A stretch of DNA of 64,000 nucleotides. Origin: Plasmodium brasilianum (Eukaryota; Apicomplexa; Aconoidasida; Haemosporida; Plasmodiidae). A model generated the notes under the pieces. The model was not told where the DNA came from and did not search any database. It was given only the letters and a program-made list of their open reading frames with translations. Location of the stretch: contig NC_090126.1 of the NCBI RefSeq assembly GCF_023973825.1, positions 1,054,001-1,118,000 of the forward strand. Reading direction: 5' to 3'. The translations under genes and the position numbers were made by a program. Below are positions 12,431-26,264 of the stretch, one piece after another. The stretch's first letter is position 1. Each line of letters opens with the position of its first letter.

Positions 12431-12743
12431 GGTTTTTTTTTAAGAAATCTCTCCCTTTTTCAAAATTATTTCTTATTTGTATGTAATAGCACGCACTTTA
12501 AAAGTCTAAACGTTTAAACTTTTAATCGTTTAATATTTTGAACGTATAAATTTAAAAGATTTTCAAGTTATTTATTTTGCTTTCATTGCAGACAAAAAAA
12601 TAAATAAAAGAAGACGCATAAATAAATAAATGTACATACATATATGCATACACGCATACGCATAAACGCATATACATATATACACATGTACATAAACGCA
12701 CGTACCTTAGCAATACGTACGCAAGCATTTGCACAAATTTTTA
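12431..12743. other. Short intergenic gap between convergent genes
   Basis: About 310 bp between the stop of the helicase-like gene and the stop of SPC1 on the other strand. It carries TACATA/CGCATA repeats (12630-12720); both 3' UTRs must overlap or be very short. Nothing else seen. Confidence 0.7.
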
Positions 12744-13475
12744 TTATTTCCTCTTCTTGCTGTTTATTGAATCTTCGTCTCTCGACCATTGAATGTTATT
12801 TTTGTTGTATATAGGCCATGTTGGTATGATTAGCTGAAAAAAAAAAAAAAAGTAAAAAACAGATAAGGCAAAAAATTCAAAAATATCATAATGAGTCTAC
12901 CTGAATACCGAAAAATAATTGAGCAATAGTAAATATTACAAACGTAACACGTGCATTATTTGCGTAATATGTATAGAAAAATTATAGTGCATATAACACA
13001 AGTGCTATATGTACTGTCATAATTATGTAATCGTACAACTGCTGATATGGCCGTTCCAGCTAGTATTATATAGGCGCTTAAAGCTAAGCTCTGTTTGTAG
13101 TAACCAACTATAATTGAAAGAACTGTGCTAATAGTAAAAATTACATTTTTGATTAAAAATGCCAATTTTTGACCAACAAAATCCTACAAAAGTGTTTAAA
13201 AGAGATGCAAATAAACATATACATACGTTTATTAAAATTTTTTTTTTTTTTTTTTTTTTTTGTTCTTTTCATTTTGTTATCATTCTTCAGTAATTTATTT
13301 GCATTTTTGTTATAATAAATTCTTTTTTTAATGCCATAATATTTTATAACTTTTTTATTTCTTTTCGTTGTTTATATATATTTATATAAGAAATTTAATT
13401 TATTACCATTTGATTTCTCGTAAGACACACGTATGTGTTTTTTATAATATTTTTAACACTGTTAAATAAGCCCAT
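12744..13475 (-). CDS. SPC1: Signal peptidase complex subunit 1 (SPC1/SPC12), three exons
   Basis: Small non-catalytic membrane subunit of the ER signal peptidase complex. Minus-strand exons: 13407-13475 (starts MGLFNSVKN), 13037-13183 and 12744-12833 (ends SKKRK-stop). All junctions are phase 0: ATG|GTAATA, TTTGTAG|GAT, GTT|GTACGA, TTTCAG|CTA. The 101-residue product has the family hallmarks in order: MDFVGQKLA (family: MDYxGQKLAE), a first membrane helix (IFTISTVLSIIVGY), a loop with KQS, a second helix (AYIILAGTAISAVL), then IIPTWPIYNKNNIQW (family: LTLPPWPIYRRHPLKW). Length matches human SPCS1 (about 102). No exon exceeds 150 bp. It is convergent with the helicase-like gene and head-to-head with TOP2, 4.6 kb away. 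Confidence 0.92.
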
Positions 13476-14079
13476 TGGAAACAGTAAAAAATAAAAAAGG
13501 AACAAAACAAAAAAAAACAAAAATAATTCCTTTTTATTCTATATTATATTCAAACCGTCATGGTATGCATAAATATATATATATATATATATATATATGC
13601 CCATATAAGTATGTACGTATGTGTATATATACGCATATATATTTTGATGTTATATGTTAATCCTTAAAAATTTGATTAGCGTGTTTTATTTTGTCATGAT
13701 AATATGGTTTATCTCGTATTTTGTTCGTTTTATTTGTTTAAATTGTGTGATACACTACTATGTAACTAAACGAACACAGTCGCTAAAATAATTTCTATCA
13801 TATATAATAAATTATATATGTATGCACATTGAAGTATCACATTTATTTTATTTGCAGATACATCATTTGTGTTATATTTGTTTGCTCATTTTTCTTTGCT
13901 TTCAAATATGGAATTATCTGTTCTAGCTAGCTTTTTATATTTATTTTATTTTTTCAAGTTATTTTTTGCTTAATAAAAATATAGTATAACCAAATCAAAA
14001 AAAAAAAAAAATAAGAAAAGTGAAACAAAACGAAGTAAAATGCTTGTTAAATTTGATTCCTATTACATGTTACCAACAA

Positions 14080-14275
14080 GATTTATTTATATATTTATTT
14101 ATTTTTATTTATGTTTATTTATTTTTATTCATGTTTATTTATGTTTATTTATGTTTATTTATGTTTATTTATGTTTATTTATGTTTATTTATGTTTATTT
14201 ATTTTTATTTATGTTTATTTATTTTTATTTATGTTTATTTATTTTTATTTATTTTTATTTATTTTATTTTATTTT
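14080..14275. repeat. TTTATTTATG/TTTATTTATT array
   Basis: Roughly twenty tandem 10-bp units alternating tttatttatg and tttatttatt, ending in pure tttta repeats. Open in all three forward frames only because the unit contains no forward stop. Confidence 0.9.
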
Positions 14276-15562
14276 ATTTTTTTTTATCTGTGCAATATAT
14301 TATTCATTATAATAAAGCTCTGTTAAAGTCGACGTTATTTTATTATATTTCATTTTTTAGGTTAATTTTTGAAAAATATTTATTTTTGTGGCCTCATTAA
14401 AGAACATATCGCCTACTGATTTAAAATTTTTGTTGGGAAAAATTAGGAAATTTTATTTTGCTATTTTATTTAAAAAATAAAATGTTTTATATGGTTCTTT
14501 AGAATGAATATATATCTGTTTAACGTGTATGACCATTTAAAAAAAAAAAAAAACGTCATAGCACATTTATAAAATAAAAGGACTTTTCAGAATATGAGAT
14601 AATATAGTCAACAAAGGAGTGTCCCAGTAAATTTATAATTTCTCTGTTAAATATATTTTATTATATTTCATTCGTTTGACTATTTGCTAATGCACTAACT
14701 AGTTTATCCCCTAACCTTGCAATATTGTGTAAACAAAAGCTACTGGCGTTATGTGCAAAAATGGAACAAAAAAAAGAAAAAAAAAAAAAAAAAAAAAATT
14801 TAAATAAAATGCTCAAACAGTTGAAATCTGAGGAGTAGAGATAAAATTGAAGTATTTGTAGATTTTAAAAATATTATTTTAAAAAAAAAAGAAAATGTTT
14901 TAAAGTTTTGATAAGGACTCAATTCAAACGTACGAATTGGAATGACCTTAATGAGTGTGTGAAACATTAAGCAAGTTTTCGGGAAATGGAGAGAGGGGAG
15001 AGAAAATGGACTACTTTAAAAATTAAAGATTAAAAATTGTAACTTTTTTATTTTAAGAATTAATATAAAAAAGAAAAGTTAAACGTAAAATAAATAAGAC
15101 ATATAAGCAAAAATTAAAATGTGTAATGCTATATTAGCATATACATATTATATATATGTACGTAAGCATAATATTATCCTTATCTGTGTGAAAAAAAAAA
15201 AAAATAGACATGCGTTTAGTACAATTATTTTTTTATATAATTAAAAAAATTTTGTCTTTAACGAGCTTTTATTGAAGTCATATTTTAACATAAAAATTAT
15301 GTTTTCATTTCACATTTTAAAGAAAAAATTTATACTTTTATATTTTTAGTGAAAAGAACAAAAAATTCTATTTCTCTCCAAGTGTATATATTTTTTTATT
15401 TTATTAGTATTCATTATTAAATAGTTTTTTGTATTATTAATATTATTTATATAAATATTACACATTGATATTAATTACATTTTTTCCTTTTTTTCTTTTT
15501 AATATTACAATTTCGCTTCTTTTTTTAGTATTCCACATTAGATAATATTTTTTTTTTTCGTG

Positions 15563-15597
<35 letters not shown>

Positions 15598-16272
15598 CAT
15601 ATCTACCTTACTTCAGTTTTATGAATTATTATTTTTTTTAGTTTCATAAAAACTTATAGTTGCACATCAGGCCTATATTTTAAACCTTTACATTTTGCTC
15701 TTTTGATTTATATAATTAGGTTTATACTAAGGTTTAAGTTTACACACTACTTTTGTACTTCCTTTCAAGCTGATTTTTACTAAAGATTTTATTATTAGTT
15801 TTATGTTGATTTTTACTCGTGGCTTTATATTTAGTTATATGCTGAGTTTTACATTTGGTTTTACACTTATTTTTAAAATTTTTCGCTTAAATATCTGGCC
15901 TGTTTTTCACTTAATTTCTTTAAGTTTTACATATAGTTTACATTTGAGATTTACTATATGCTGTTTTTTTTTTTTTCCTTTTTGCTCTGTTGATTTAAAA
16001 ATTTTTCTTATTTTTTTTCTTAGTGGATGAACCTGAATTCTTCTATCCTCCATTTTTTTTTTTTTTTTTTCAACATTTATTGCTTATTGGAAAATGAATA
16101 ATTTTGAACTTCCTTTTTTTTTTTTTTTTTTAAAAGAAAGAACAATAAGAAAATTATTTAGTTTATCAATCCATCAATTAATTTGTGAATTCATTAAACT
16201 TTACACACCTTACCAGAATTAGTGTAATATCAGAATGTTTATTTATAAACCAAACACAATTACTGAAGAGTA

Positions 16273-16314
<42 letters not shown>

Positions 16315-17830
16315 TTATTCAAAAAAAATTAAAAAAAAATATATATTTTTTGGCTACTTTTTTCATTTTGTGTGAATTTGCTTATATAATATTCTCTATT
16401 TCGCCCAAAAGAAATCTATCTGTGCGTATTATGTACACACGTACAAATGTTGCTTATATAAATATGTACATAATAATTGTGTATATTATACAAATATATA
16501 TATATTACATGAATATATACACATGTATGCTTTTTTTTTCATTATAAATTTTTTTTTTTAATTTATAGAAATAGCAGTTATGTCACTCTTTTCTCATTTT
16601 TCTTTTAAGAGAAAAATAAATCTATTTTATTTTATTGATATAAAAGTAAATAAAGGCAGTTGGGGTTTACATATTCATAGAATAGGTTGAATTTACACTC
16701 GTTACTTTTTTTCATTTTATTTCCTGGTTTATTTTATATATTTTATTTTATTTATTGGTTTATTTTATTTATTGGTTTATTTTATATATTGGTTTATTTT
16801 ATATATTGGTTTATTTTATATATTTGTTTATTTTATTTATTGATTTTACTTAATTCATTTATTTATTTCGTTTTATTCTTTTATTTTATTCTTCTGGTAT
16901 ATTTGCCTATTTGACGTATAATTTAGATAAATTGAAAAATTCTTACATTACTTTGCATAATCCTTTTGTACAGTATGTCCATATATATATATAATTGCAA
17001 AAATAAAAATAAAAATAAAAAAATTTTTAAACATAGAAAACAATATATTTTTGGTTTCTTCTTATATATTATAACAATGTAAATTTTTATAAATTTACAA
17101 GTACTAATTTTTTTTTTTTTTTTTTTTTTTTTTTATGAATGCTTTTTAAATAATAATACTGCTTTAAATTTTTTTTTTTTTCAAGGATGATTTGTGGAGT
17201 TGTATATTATTATATATTACATACACGCCAAATTTTTGAAAAAGAACTGTTCTACCGTTTGACAAAATATATGTGTATTTATGCACATATATATACGTTG
17301 TTGTTTCCCAGAGATTTAATGTTGGCCTTTTGACGTAGAACTTGTACATATATATATATATATATATATGTATTTATATTTATTATATATATGTTATATA
17401 TCAAATATTATAAAACAACTTACACTGTTTCATTTTTTATTTTTCCCTTCACCTTTTTAATTTTTCCCATTACTTTTTACTTTTTTCGTTTATCTTTTTA
17501 CATTTTTCATTTATCTTTTTACGTTTTTCATTTTACTTTTTACTTCTCTCTTCTTCTTTCTTCTTTCTTTTTCATACAAATGTACCCTTATTATCCTAAA
17601 CATGTGAATGCGCCATTCGAGCAAAATACCATGCGCTTTGTATGCATGTGCGTATAAAATCATATTTTTAAAAAATTAAAATTTGCGTGCATGTTTCGAT
17701 TTTTGTTATTAAAATGCGCGCAAAATTTGCGCATCTGCTTATGAGCATATATAAGCGAACCGAATAAGCGTATAAATGCGAACATTATAGGTGCCTTTGC
17801 ACATAAGTAAATATACATACATAGTTGCAT

Positions 17831-18003
17831 GCATACATACATTAATACATACAACATATTCATGCACACATACATTAATACATACAACATATTCATGCAC
17901 ACATACATTAATACATACAACATATCCATGCACACATACATTAATACATACAACATATCCATGCACACATACATTAATACATACAACATATCCGTGCACA
18001 CAT
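17831..18003. repeat. 33-bp minisatellite upstream of TOP2
   Basis: Five copies of a 33-bp unit containing cattaatacatacaacata; copies 1-2 carry TTCATGC, copies 3-4 TCCATGC and the last TCCGTGC. The array ends about 100 bp before the TOP2 start codon, so it lies in the TOP2 5' leader or core promoter. An inverted TACGTACATATATATGTACGTA palindrome region follows at about 18020-18047. Confidence 0.92.
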
Positions 18004-18102
18004 ATACACACGTACACACATACGTACATATATATATGTACGTATGTGTGTGCAATTCGATGCCTGTTATTTCTCTTCCCCCTTTTCCTTTTTTTTTGAA
18101 AC

Positions 18103-21100
18103 ATGGCGAAAAACAAAACAATCGAAGAGAGGTATCAGAAAAAGTCACAGATAGAACATATTCTGCTGAGGCCTGATACCTACATAGGAAGTGTCGAAAT
18201 GCATACACAGTTGTTATGGGTTTGGAATAAAGAAAAGAATCGTATGGTTCAAAAGAATATAACATATGTACCAGGGTTATATAAAATATTCGATGAAATT
18301 ATTGTAAATGCAGCAGATGTAAAAGCTAGGGAAAAGCCGAAGAGTGACAACCCTATGACTTGTATAAAAATAGAAATAAATAAAGAACAGAAAAAAATAA
18401 GTGTATATAATGATGGTGAAGGTATACCAGTAGAAATACATAAAGAAATGAATATATATGTTCCTCATATGATTTTTGGGGAATTGTTAACATCGGATAA
18501 TTATGATGATGCAGAAGATCGAATTACTGGAGGCAGAAATGGATTTGGAGCAAAATTAACAAATATTTTTAGTAAAGAGTTTGTTGTATATTGTGGTGAT
18601 AGTGAGAGGAAAAAAGAATTTAAAATGACATGGTCAGATAATATGTCAAAAGTTTCTGAACCGATCATAAAAAATTATAGTGGAAAAGATTATGTAAAGG
18701 TTACATTTAAACCTGATTTAGTAAAATTTGGAATGACTGAAATGGATGAAGATATAGAAAGTTTGCTGTACAAGAGGGTATACGACTTAGCTGGTACTTG
18801 TAGTGTGAGGGTTTATTTAAACGGAACAAGGTTAAGTGTGAAAGATTTTAAAAGTTACGTAGATTTATATTTGAAGGATAATTCAGCAAATGGAAATGGG
18901 AATGGTAGTAACAATAAAAATAATACTAATAAGGAAAATCAGAATGGCAATGCGGAAGTTAGCGCTAATCAGACTATGGACAATTTAGATGTTAGTTTGT
19001 CAAATGAACCCGGGGAGGTATCCCCATCTAAGAGCAATGCGGCTAATGGGAATGGAAATGGCAATGGAAGCGGAAGTGGAAACATTAATGATGAAGAGGA
19101 GCTGGTAAAAATACATGAAAAGCAACATCGATGGGAAATAGTTGTATCAAAAACAGATGGGTCTCAGTTCCAACAAGTGTCTTTTGTTAACAGTATATGT
19201 ACAACGAAAGGAGGATCACACGTTAATTATATAGTTGAACAACTACTTAATTCACTTAGTAAAAGAGCAAATGCAAAAAATAAAGGAGGAATGGAAATAA
19301 AATCTGGACATATAAAGAATCATTTATGGGTATTTGTAAACTGTTTAATTGTTAATCCTACTTTTGATTCTCAAACAAAAGAAACGTTAACTACTAAACC
19401 TGTGAAATTTGGTAGTAAATGTATCTTATCTGAAAAGACTATAAATAATGTGTTAAAAAGTCCTATCTTAAGTAATATTTTATTATGGGCTCAAGCTAAA
19501 GCACAAGTGGAGTTAAGAAAAAAAATGAAAGCTGGATCTTCTAAAGCCAGGGAAAGAATTATCGGTATCCCTAAGTTAGAAGATGCTAATGATGCAGGTA
19601 GTAAATATAGTCAAGAATGTACCTTAATATTAACAGAAGGAGATAGTGCTAAAACGTCCTGTTTAGCTGGTTTATCTATTGTAGGTAGAGATAAATATGG
19701 TGTGTTTCCATTGAAAGGTAAATTATTAAATGTAAGAGATGCTTCGTTCAAACAATTAATGGACAACAAAGAAATACAAAATATTTTCAAAATTATGGGC
19801 TTAGATATTACAGATAAGAATAAAGATGATCTGAAAGGATTACGATACGGTTCTCTTATGATCATGACAGATCAAGATTATGACGGATCGCACATTAAAG
19901 GATTGCTAATTAATATGATACATAAATTTTGGCCCAGTTTATTAAAACATAAAGGATTCTTAAGTGAATTTGTTACGCCCATTGTTAAAGTACAAAAGGG
20001 TAATCAGGAATATTCTTTTTTTACAATTGCAGAATATGAACAATGGAAAGAAAGCACAAATTTAGTTGGGTGGAAAATAAAATACTACAAAGGGCTTGGT
20101 ACTTCAACAGATAAAGAATTTAAACAATATTTTTCAGATATAAAGAATCATAAAATAGTATTTTTATGGACAGGGGATAGAGATGGAGATTCAATTGATA
20201 TGGCATTTAGTAAAAAAAGAATTGAAGATAGAAAATTGTGGTTACAAAATTTTATTCTTGGTTCATATGTAGATCATAAGGAAAAAGATTTATCATATTA
20301 CGATTTTGTAAATAAAGAATTAATTTATTATTCAAGATATGATACAGAAAGAAGTATACCGAACATTATGGATGGATGGAAACCTGGTCAAAGAAAAGTA
20401 CTATATGGCTGTTTTAAAAGAAATTTAAAAAATGAATGTAAAGTAGCACAATTAGTTGGATATATAGCAGAGCATAGTGCATATCATCATGGAGAGTCTT
20501 CATTACAACAGACCATTATTAACATGGCACAAACATTTGTAGGATCAAATAATATTAACTTTTTAGAACCATGTGGACAATTTGGTAGTAGAAAAGAGGG
20601 AGGAAAAGATGCATCAGCAGCTAGGTATATTTTTACCAAATTGGCTAGTTCGACAAGAAGTATATTTAATGAATATGATGATCCTATATTAAAATATTTA
20701 AACGAAGAAGGTCAAAAAATAGAACCACAATATTATATACCTGTTATACCAACTATACTGGTGAATGGTTGTGAAGGAATAGGAACAGGATATTCATCAT
20801 TTATTCCGAATTATAATTATTTAGATATTATTAATAATATTAAGAGATACATAAATAAAGAACCTTTAATACCTATGATTCCATGGTACAAAGATTTTAA
20901 GGGTAGAATAGAATCAAATGGAAAAACTGGTTATGAAACTATTGGTATAATAAAAAAGATAGATGATGAGACCTTAGAAATTACTGAATTGCCTATTAAA
21001 AGATGGACACAAGATTATAAAGAATTCTTGGAAGAATTACTAACAGATGAAAAGCATCAATTAATTATAGACTATATAGACAACAGTTCACATGAAGATA

Positions 21101-23545
21101 TATGTTTTACTATCAAAATGGATCCTGTAAAATTAAAAAGAGCAGAAGAAGAAGGACTAGAAAAAATATTTAAACTAAAGAGTACATTAACTACAACAAA
21201 TATGACGCTATTCGATCCAAATCTCAAATTACAGAGATATTCAACTGAGCTCGATATATTGAAAGAATTTTGTTTCCACAGATTAAAAGCTTATGAAAAT
21301 AGAAAAAGCTATTTAATAGCTAAATTGGAAAAGGAAAAAAAAATTATTTCAAATAAGAGCAAATTTATATTAGCTATAGTTAATAATGAACTTATAGTTA
21401 ACAAAAAAAAAAAGAAAGTACTTGTTGAAGAGTTGTATAGAAAAGGCTATGATCCTTATAAAGATATTAATAAAATAAAAAAAGAAGAAATATTTGAACA
21501 AGAATTACTAGAGTCAGGTGAAAACCCAGAAGATAACGAAGAAATTATTGCTGGTATATCCGTAAAAGATTATGATTATTTATTAGGTATGCCTATATTT
21601 AGTCTCACGTTAGAAAAAGTAGAAGATCTATTATCACAACTTAAGGAGAAGGAAAGAGAACTAGAAATACTAAAAAATATTACTATTGAAACAATGTGGC
21701 TGAAGGATATTGAAAAGGTAGAAGAAGCCATTGAATATCAACGAAATGTTGAGTTAGCTAACCGAGAGGAAAGTAACAGATTTAAGGTAGCCAGAAAACA
21801 GGGAGGAAGTGCTTTTAGGAAAAAGAAAAAGAAGAAAAAGTTAACGAGTGATGACGATTCCCCAGGTGATGATTCATCTGATAGTAGTGAATTCTTACTT
21901 CATACTCTGAATATTAAAAAAACAAAAAAAATGCCTAATAATAATGCGACTAGTAGTGCTAGAAAGAGATTGAAAAAAACAGAGGACGACAATAGTAACA
22001 ATAATATCAATGGTAGTAGTGATATAAATGGTACTAACAACATCAGTCATCGTAGTAATAATGATTTTAACGACTCGTCCATATTAGTTAACAGCGAAGT
22101 ATATAGCAATAATATGACTTATGCAAAAAATGTTGATGACTCGTACATATCTGACAACACACCATTACTCAATAAAATTATAAATAAAAATAATTCAAAT
22201 AACGTAGACACTAATGCATATACTAAAAATAATAAGAGTACTAATAAAAATTCAAAAAAAAAAAAACTCTATCTTCTGATTTATCTAATGACGATAGTTA
22301 TGGAAGTAGTTCACCTAAGGACAACGATAGTAGTATTATAGTAGACAAAACACCTAGCATACCTGTAGGCACTAGTGAAAATATTACTATATCACCGAAT
22401 AGTATAATAAACATTAACGACTTTTCAGGCATTAAAAATAAGTTACTAGAGCTTGGTATGTAGAGTAAATAGTGCCAGATAGTTACGTGCATACATGCAT
22501 ACATGCATACATATATACATACATACAAACATACATATATGTACAATTTTGTATGCGTTATAAGTTTAGTTCTTGCAGTAGAGGAATTTATGCAGCTGCT
22601 CTGCACAACATGAATATGCATAAATGCTAATGAAAATGTGCGCACACATATGCAAATGTCCATATGTATATATACACATATGTGAGTTTTTTTTTTTTTT
22701 CTTTAATTTTGTAGAAAATAAGAAGAAGCCAAGACTGACCCTAGCTGAAAAGATTAAAATGAAAAACGCAGAAAAGAAGAGCTCCCCTTCTAAAAAGAGC
22801 ACAGGAGGACGAACTCCCTCGAACAAGAAAAAGGTAAATTAAGTGCAATACGTTTCTGTAAAAGCTTTCATAAATGTTCTCTTGATATTGTTGTATTTAT
22901 TGACAAATGACTCCTTTTGAAGTGTTTTTAATTTTATATTATTTTCATTTTATTTGAATTTAATTTGGTTTGAATTTAATTTGGTTTGAATTTAATTTGA
23001 ATTTGATTTGAATTTAATTTGATTTGAATTTAATTTGAATTTGATTTGAATTTAATTTGATTTGAATTTAATTTGGTTTGAATTTAATTTGGTTTGAATT
23101 TAATTTGAATTTGATTTGAATTTAATTTGATTTTATTTTACTATTTTTTTTTTTTTAATGAATTTCACACCCGTTTCTTTGTCCATATTTTATAACCTTT
23201 TTTTTTCGTTTTTTCTTTTTTTTTCTTTCTGCTCATACTTAATTTTTTCCCCATTCGCAGAGCACATTATTAGATGATTCAAAATCGAAGAAGTCGTTAA
23301 CTTATGATAGTGACGATTCCAGCAATGATGTAAGATTTGAAAAAATAGAGATAAATTAACACATAATCAGATTTTTTTTAAGTGTAGAAAATAAAATTTA
23401 TTTATTTATAAATTAATTTATTTTATATTTTGTTTTGTAATAAATCGAACGGGAACCATTATTTTTTCGTGCTTTTTATTTTGTTATTTACTTCTCTTGA
23501 CAGGTTGAATCAGTGGATGATAGTGACAGTTCATTCAATATATAG
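18103..23545 (+). CDS. TOP2: DNA topoisomerase II (TOP2), four exons, frame break at an A13 run
   Basis: Type IIA topoisomerase: ATP-dependent double-strand passage in nuclear replication and segregation. Exons: 18103-22455, 22715-22833, 23261-23329, 23504-23545. GHKL ATPase: NAADV, NDGEGIP, GRNGFGAKL, QTKETLTTK. TOPRIM: EGDSA from E512, PLKGKLLNV, DQDYDG (D590/D592/D594). Winged helix: AARYIFT with catalytic Y842. Residues about 260-330 are an Asn/Gly/Ser-rich insert after the ATPase domain. The C-terminal tail is Ser/Asp/Lys-rich. The long frame ends in an unrelated tail at 22341; past the A13 run at 22254-22266 the true frame (+1 A) reads TLSSDLSNDD and continues to KNKLLELG|GTATGT at 22455. 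With one more A the exon ends in phase 1, which is what exon 2 (AA AAT AAG) needs. The corrected product is about 1527 residues, near the roughly 1470 known for P. falciparum. Confidence 0.96.
22254..22266 (+). other. A13 homopolymer frame break in TOP2
   Basis: Thirteen A after TTC. As written, the frame gives KKKK-LYLLIYL and stops at 22339-22341. One extra A gives KKKK-TLSSDLSNDD and a 60-residue acidic tail leading to a good splice donor. Confidence 0.9.
22934..23133 (+). repeat. TTTGAATTTAATTTG repeats in TOP2 intron 2
   Basis: Irregular tandem array of gaatttaatttggttt and gaatttaatttgattt units inside the 427-bp intron 22834-23260. The units are mixed in a non-random order, as if larger blocks had duplicated. 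Confidence 0.88.
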
Positions 23546-23665
23546 AATATAGAGGTTAATTTTTCAAAAGGGTAAAGTGCTGAGATGGTGCTTTTAGATT
23601 ATTCAAAGAGTAATATAAAGTTTTTATTACAGAATCCTACAGGAAAGAGACTAAATGGAGAAATA

Positions 23666-23700
<35 letters not shown>

Positions 23701-24639
23701 CACGTAGAGTTTATGTTTATATATATGTACATGATGTTTACATTATGACTTTTTTTTAAATTTTATTACTATTCAAAAATATCGCTATTGACAAGTGTAC
23801 AAAAATTAACATGTACAAACTTGAAATTAACTCTTATAATTTAACTGGTACATCATTATGAAAAAGCTGATTATAAATTTTTTTTTTTTTTATAAAAAAG
23901 GAAATTACTAATTTACTACTTTATTTTTTTTAGTATTAGAATAAGTTAACATGTCCAAATGTGTATTTAATTTTGTCTAAAAATGTGTTTTGTGTGCGTA
24001 ACGGAAAAAAAATAGTATAAATATGGATGTATGGATGTATGTGTAGATAGGTACATACGTATATACATTCTTATACTTTTATATTTATTAACGAAGGGAA
24101 GCCTTCTCGTATTGCATTATTTTTATCTTAAACAGTTATATGAAGTGCGTTTTTGAGCCCTTTTTTTTTTTTTATTCTGCTTCATACTCTTAAATAATCA
24201 AATCTTTTGAATATATCTTTGGTATCATTTAGGCGAAATAAAATAAAATAACAAATTAAAAAATATATTTTTTCATGAAATAAAAAATACGTGTTTCAAT
24301 TTTTTAGCTCAAGTTATGCGTGAAACGTTGAAATAAAAAATAGCACACATCCTTTTTATGTGTCTATATGAAAGGAAAAAAAAAAAACAAAGAAAAAGAA
24401 AAGAAAAAAAAGGGCTCTTATACATATTGCTAATTATAAGTGTGCAACATTCATTTTTATGATAATATGCCGTAATGCGAATCGCTTTTATACTCTAATT
24501 AGTTATAAATTTACATAGGAAAAAGTATATATTTTTTTTTATTTTTCTTTTTCTTTTTCTTTTTCTTTTTCCTTTTCCTTTTCTTTTCCCGCTTTTTTTT
24601 TTTTTTTTTTTTATAATTTTACTTTTGAATAAATATAAC

Positions 24640-25260
24640 ATAGATATTATAATGCCAAATATATTGTGATGAATATATTTATTCAGAATTTTTAGGTGGG
24701 GGGAGGCAGAAAAATATATGGCCTAGTAGAGATACTTAATGAAGGGGAAATGCATCAAATAAAACATTCATATATGCAATATACAAAGCGTTGGGTAGCA
24801 AGGAGAAGGAAGTATAAATATATATAATTATACATATGTATATATATTGAAGCATAGTTAGAGAGTACTTACGAAGGTGATCAGTGCGTATATAAAAAAT
24901 ATTAGTTTTCCATTCTTTATTACTGTTACATTTGTGTTAAAATTGCTATTTGTAGGAATAATTATATAACGAAGCTTATAGAAGTTTAGTTATGAATAGT
25001 AATAAGTGTACGTTTCCCTTAGTATTAATGGGATGTAAACATTTTTTTTTTTATTTCATCAATTTTTGATTCATATATGTAGACTGTCCACATTGTACAC
25101 ACACATTTATTTTAAAAAAAGACTTGTAGAATATGAGTACACACATAAAAAGAATTGGCACGGATGCTGCGAATCTGTTAAACGGGTTTGAAGTTATTGC
25201 GAACATTAATATCAGGACGACATGACATAATATATGTGTTTCCTTCTCCTTCGTTAAGGA
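24640..25260. other. Less AT-rich island; possible small spliced gene
   Basis: This stretch is less AT-rich than its surroundings and has splice-like signals. On the minus strand, an open 73-bp segment 24873-24945 is flanked by AAATAG and a strong GTAAGT donor, and encodes a hydrophobic IFFIYALITF. A hydrophobic frame (RFAASVPILFMCVLIFYK) lies at about 25120-25175. On the plus strand a short frame MSTHIKRIGTDAANLLNG starts at 25134. I cannot assemble a convincing protein on either strand. Confidence 0.2.
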
Positions 25261-25344
25261 GATAATTTACCAGTCTTTCCTTTTACGATATCTTTTATTT
25301 TTAATAAATCTTTAACACATTTGTATTATTGTGCATATGTATAA

Positions 25345-25387
<43 letters not shown>

Positions 25388-25669
25388 AAAAGCCCATTAT
25401 GGGATACAAATGTAGACAGAACAATTACATATATACACATGTAACAGTGACGAAAAAGGAGGGAGATTTTTTCTCAATAAGATTGAAACTCAACATGTAC
25501 TTAGCAGTTCCGGACGAGTTGGTTCGAATGAGTTGTCACTTTTTTTTTTTTTTTTTTTTCGTTTTAAAAATATATACACATTATGTTATAACTATGTGTC
25601 CATTAGCTTTGTAAATAATAGCCCAATTTTCAAATGAAGTGGAAAAGAAAAAAATGCAAGCTCTTTTCC

Positions 25670-25700
<31 letters not shown>

Positions 25701-26225
25701 AAATATATACATATACAGGTGAAAAATAACTAGGACTGTACATACCAATTTCCGTATGCAACATAAACGTACGTTTAGTAGTTATGTTCTTCCTGTTTTT
25801 TTCGTTTTCCTTAAATATTGTATATATAATAATATATTTTTGCTTACTTTCCTTTCTTATTTCTTAAATACCCATTTCCTTTTTACATCCTTCATATGCA
25901 TATCTATCTATATATATATATTTATTCCTGTTTGTAATTATGTGTACATATGTATAATAAATTTATAACGATGAACTTTTTTTCTTTGCGTTCTAATTAC
26001 CTCTTTAAGGGTGCAAAGTATTATATGAAAACAAAAATAAAATATTTCAATAAAATACATTTTTAAGGTGTTATATATAATATTTTAAAATAGGAAATAC
26101 TATTTTTTTTTTTTGTGTGCATAAATTATGTATATGTGACATTCTTTTTCTTATAAAAACTTAAAAAGTTTATTCTTTTAAGCCTTCGTGTGTGTTTTTC
26201 TTTTTTCTTTTTTGTAATGTTCAAT

Positions 26226-26264
26226 TTTTTTCTTTTTCTCTTTTTTTTTTTTTTTTTCTTTTTT

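Larger units (their letters stand above)
13476..18102. other. Long intergenic region between SPC1 and TOP2 (divergent)
   Basis: About 4.6 kb without a gene that I can support. It contains poly(T) at 13239-13261 just inside SPC1 intron 1 and many further A/T runs here; (TA)n at 13574-13598, 15566-15592, 16276-16306 and 17350-17369; a TTTATTTATG array at 14080-14270; and T-rich degenerate repeats at 15700-16030 and 16690-16910. A 33-bp minisatellite lies before TOP2. Long open frames here are side effects of T-rich repeats (F/Y/I/L only). Both promoters must lie in this segment. Confidence 0.7.

Noticed and set aside
14020..14400. Phe/Tyr/Ile/Leu frames at 14020-14400
   Set aside because: Read from a TTTATTTATG array; no membrane-protein features beyond repeat composition.
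17660..18265. Minus-strand frames of about 200 residues overlapping the TOP2 start
   Set aside because: Made by the 33-bp repeat and by the antisense of TOP2 exon 1.
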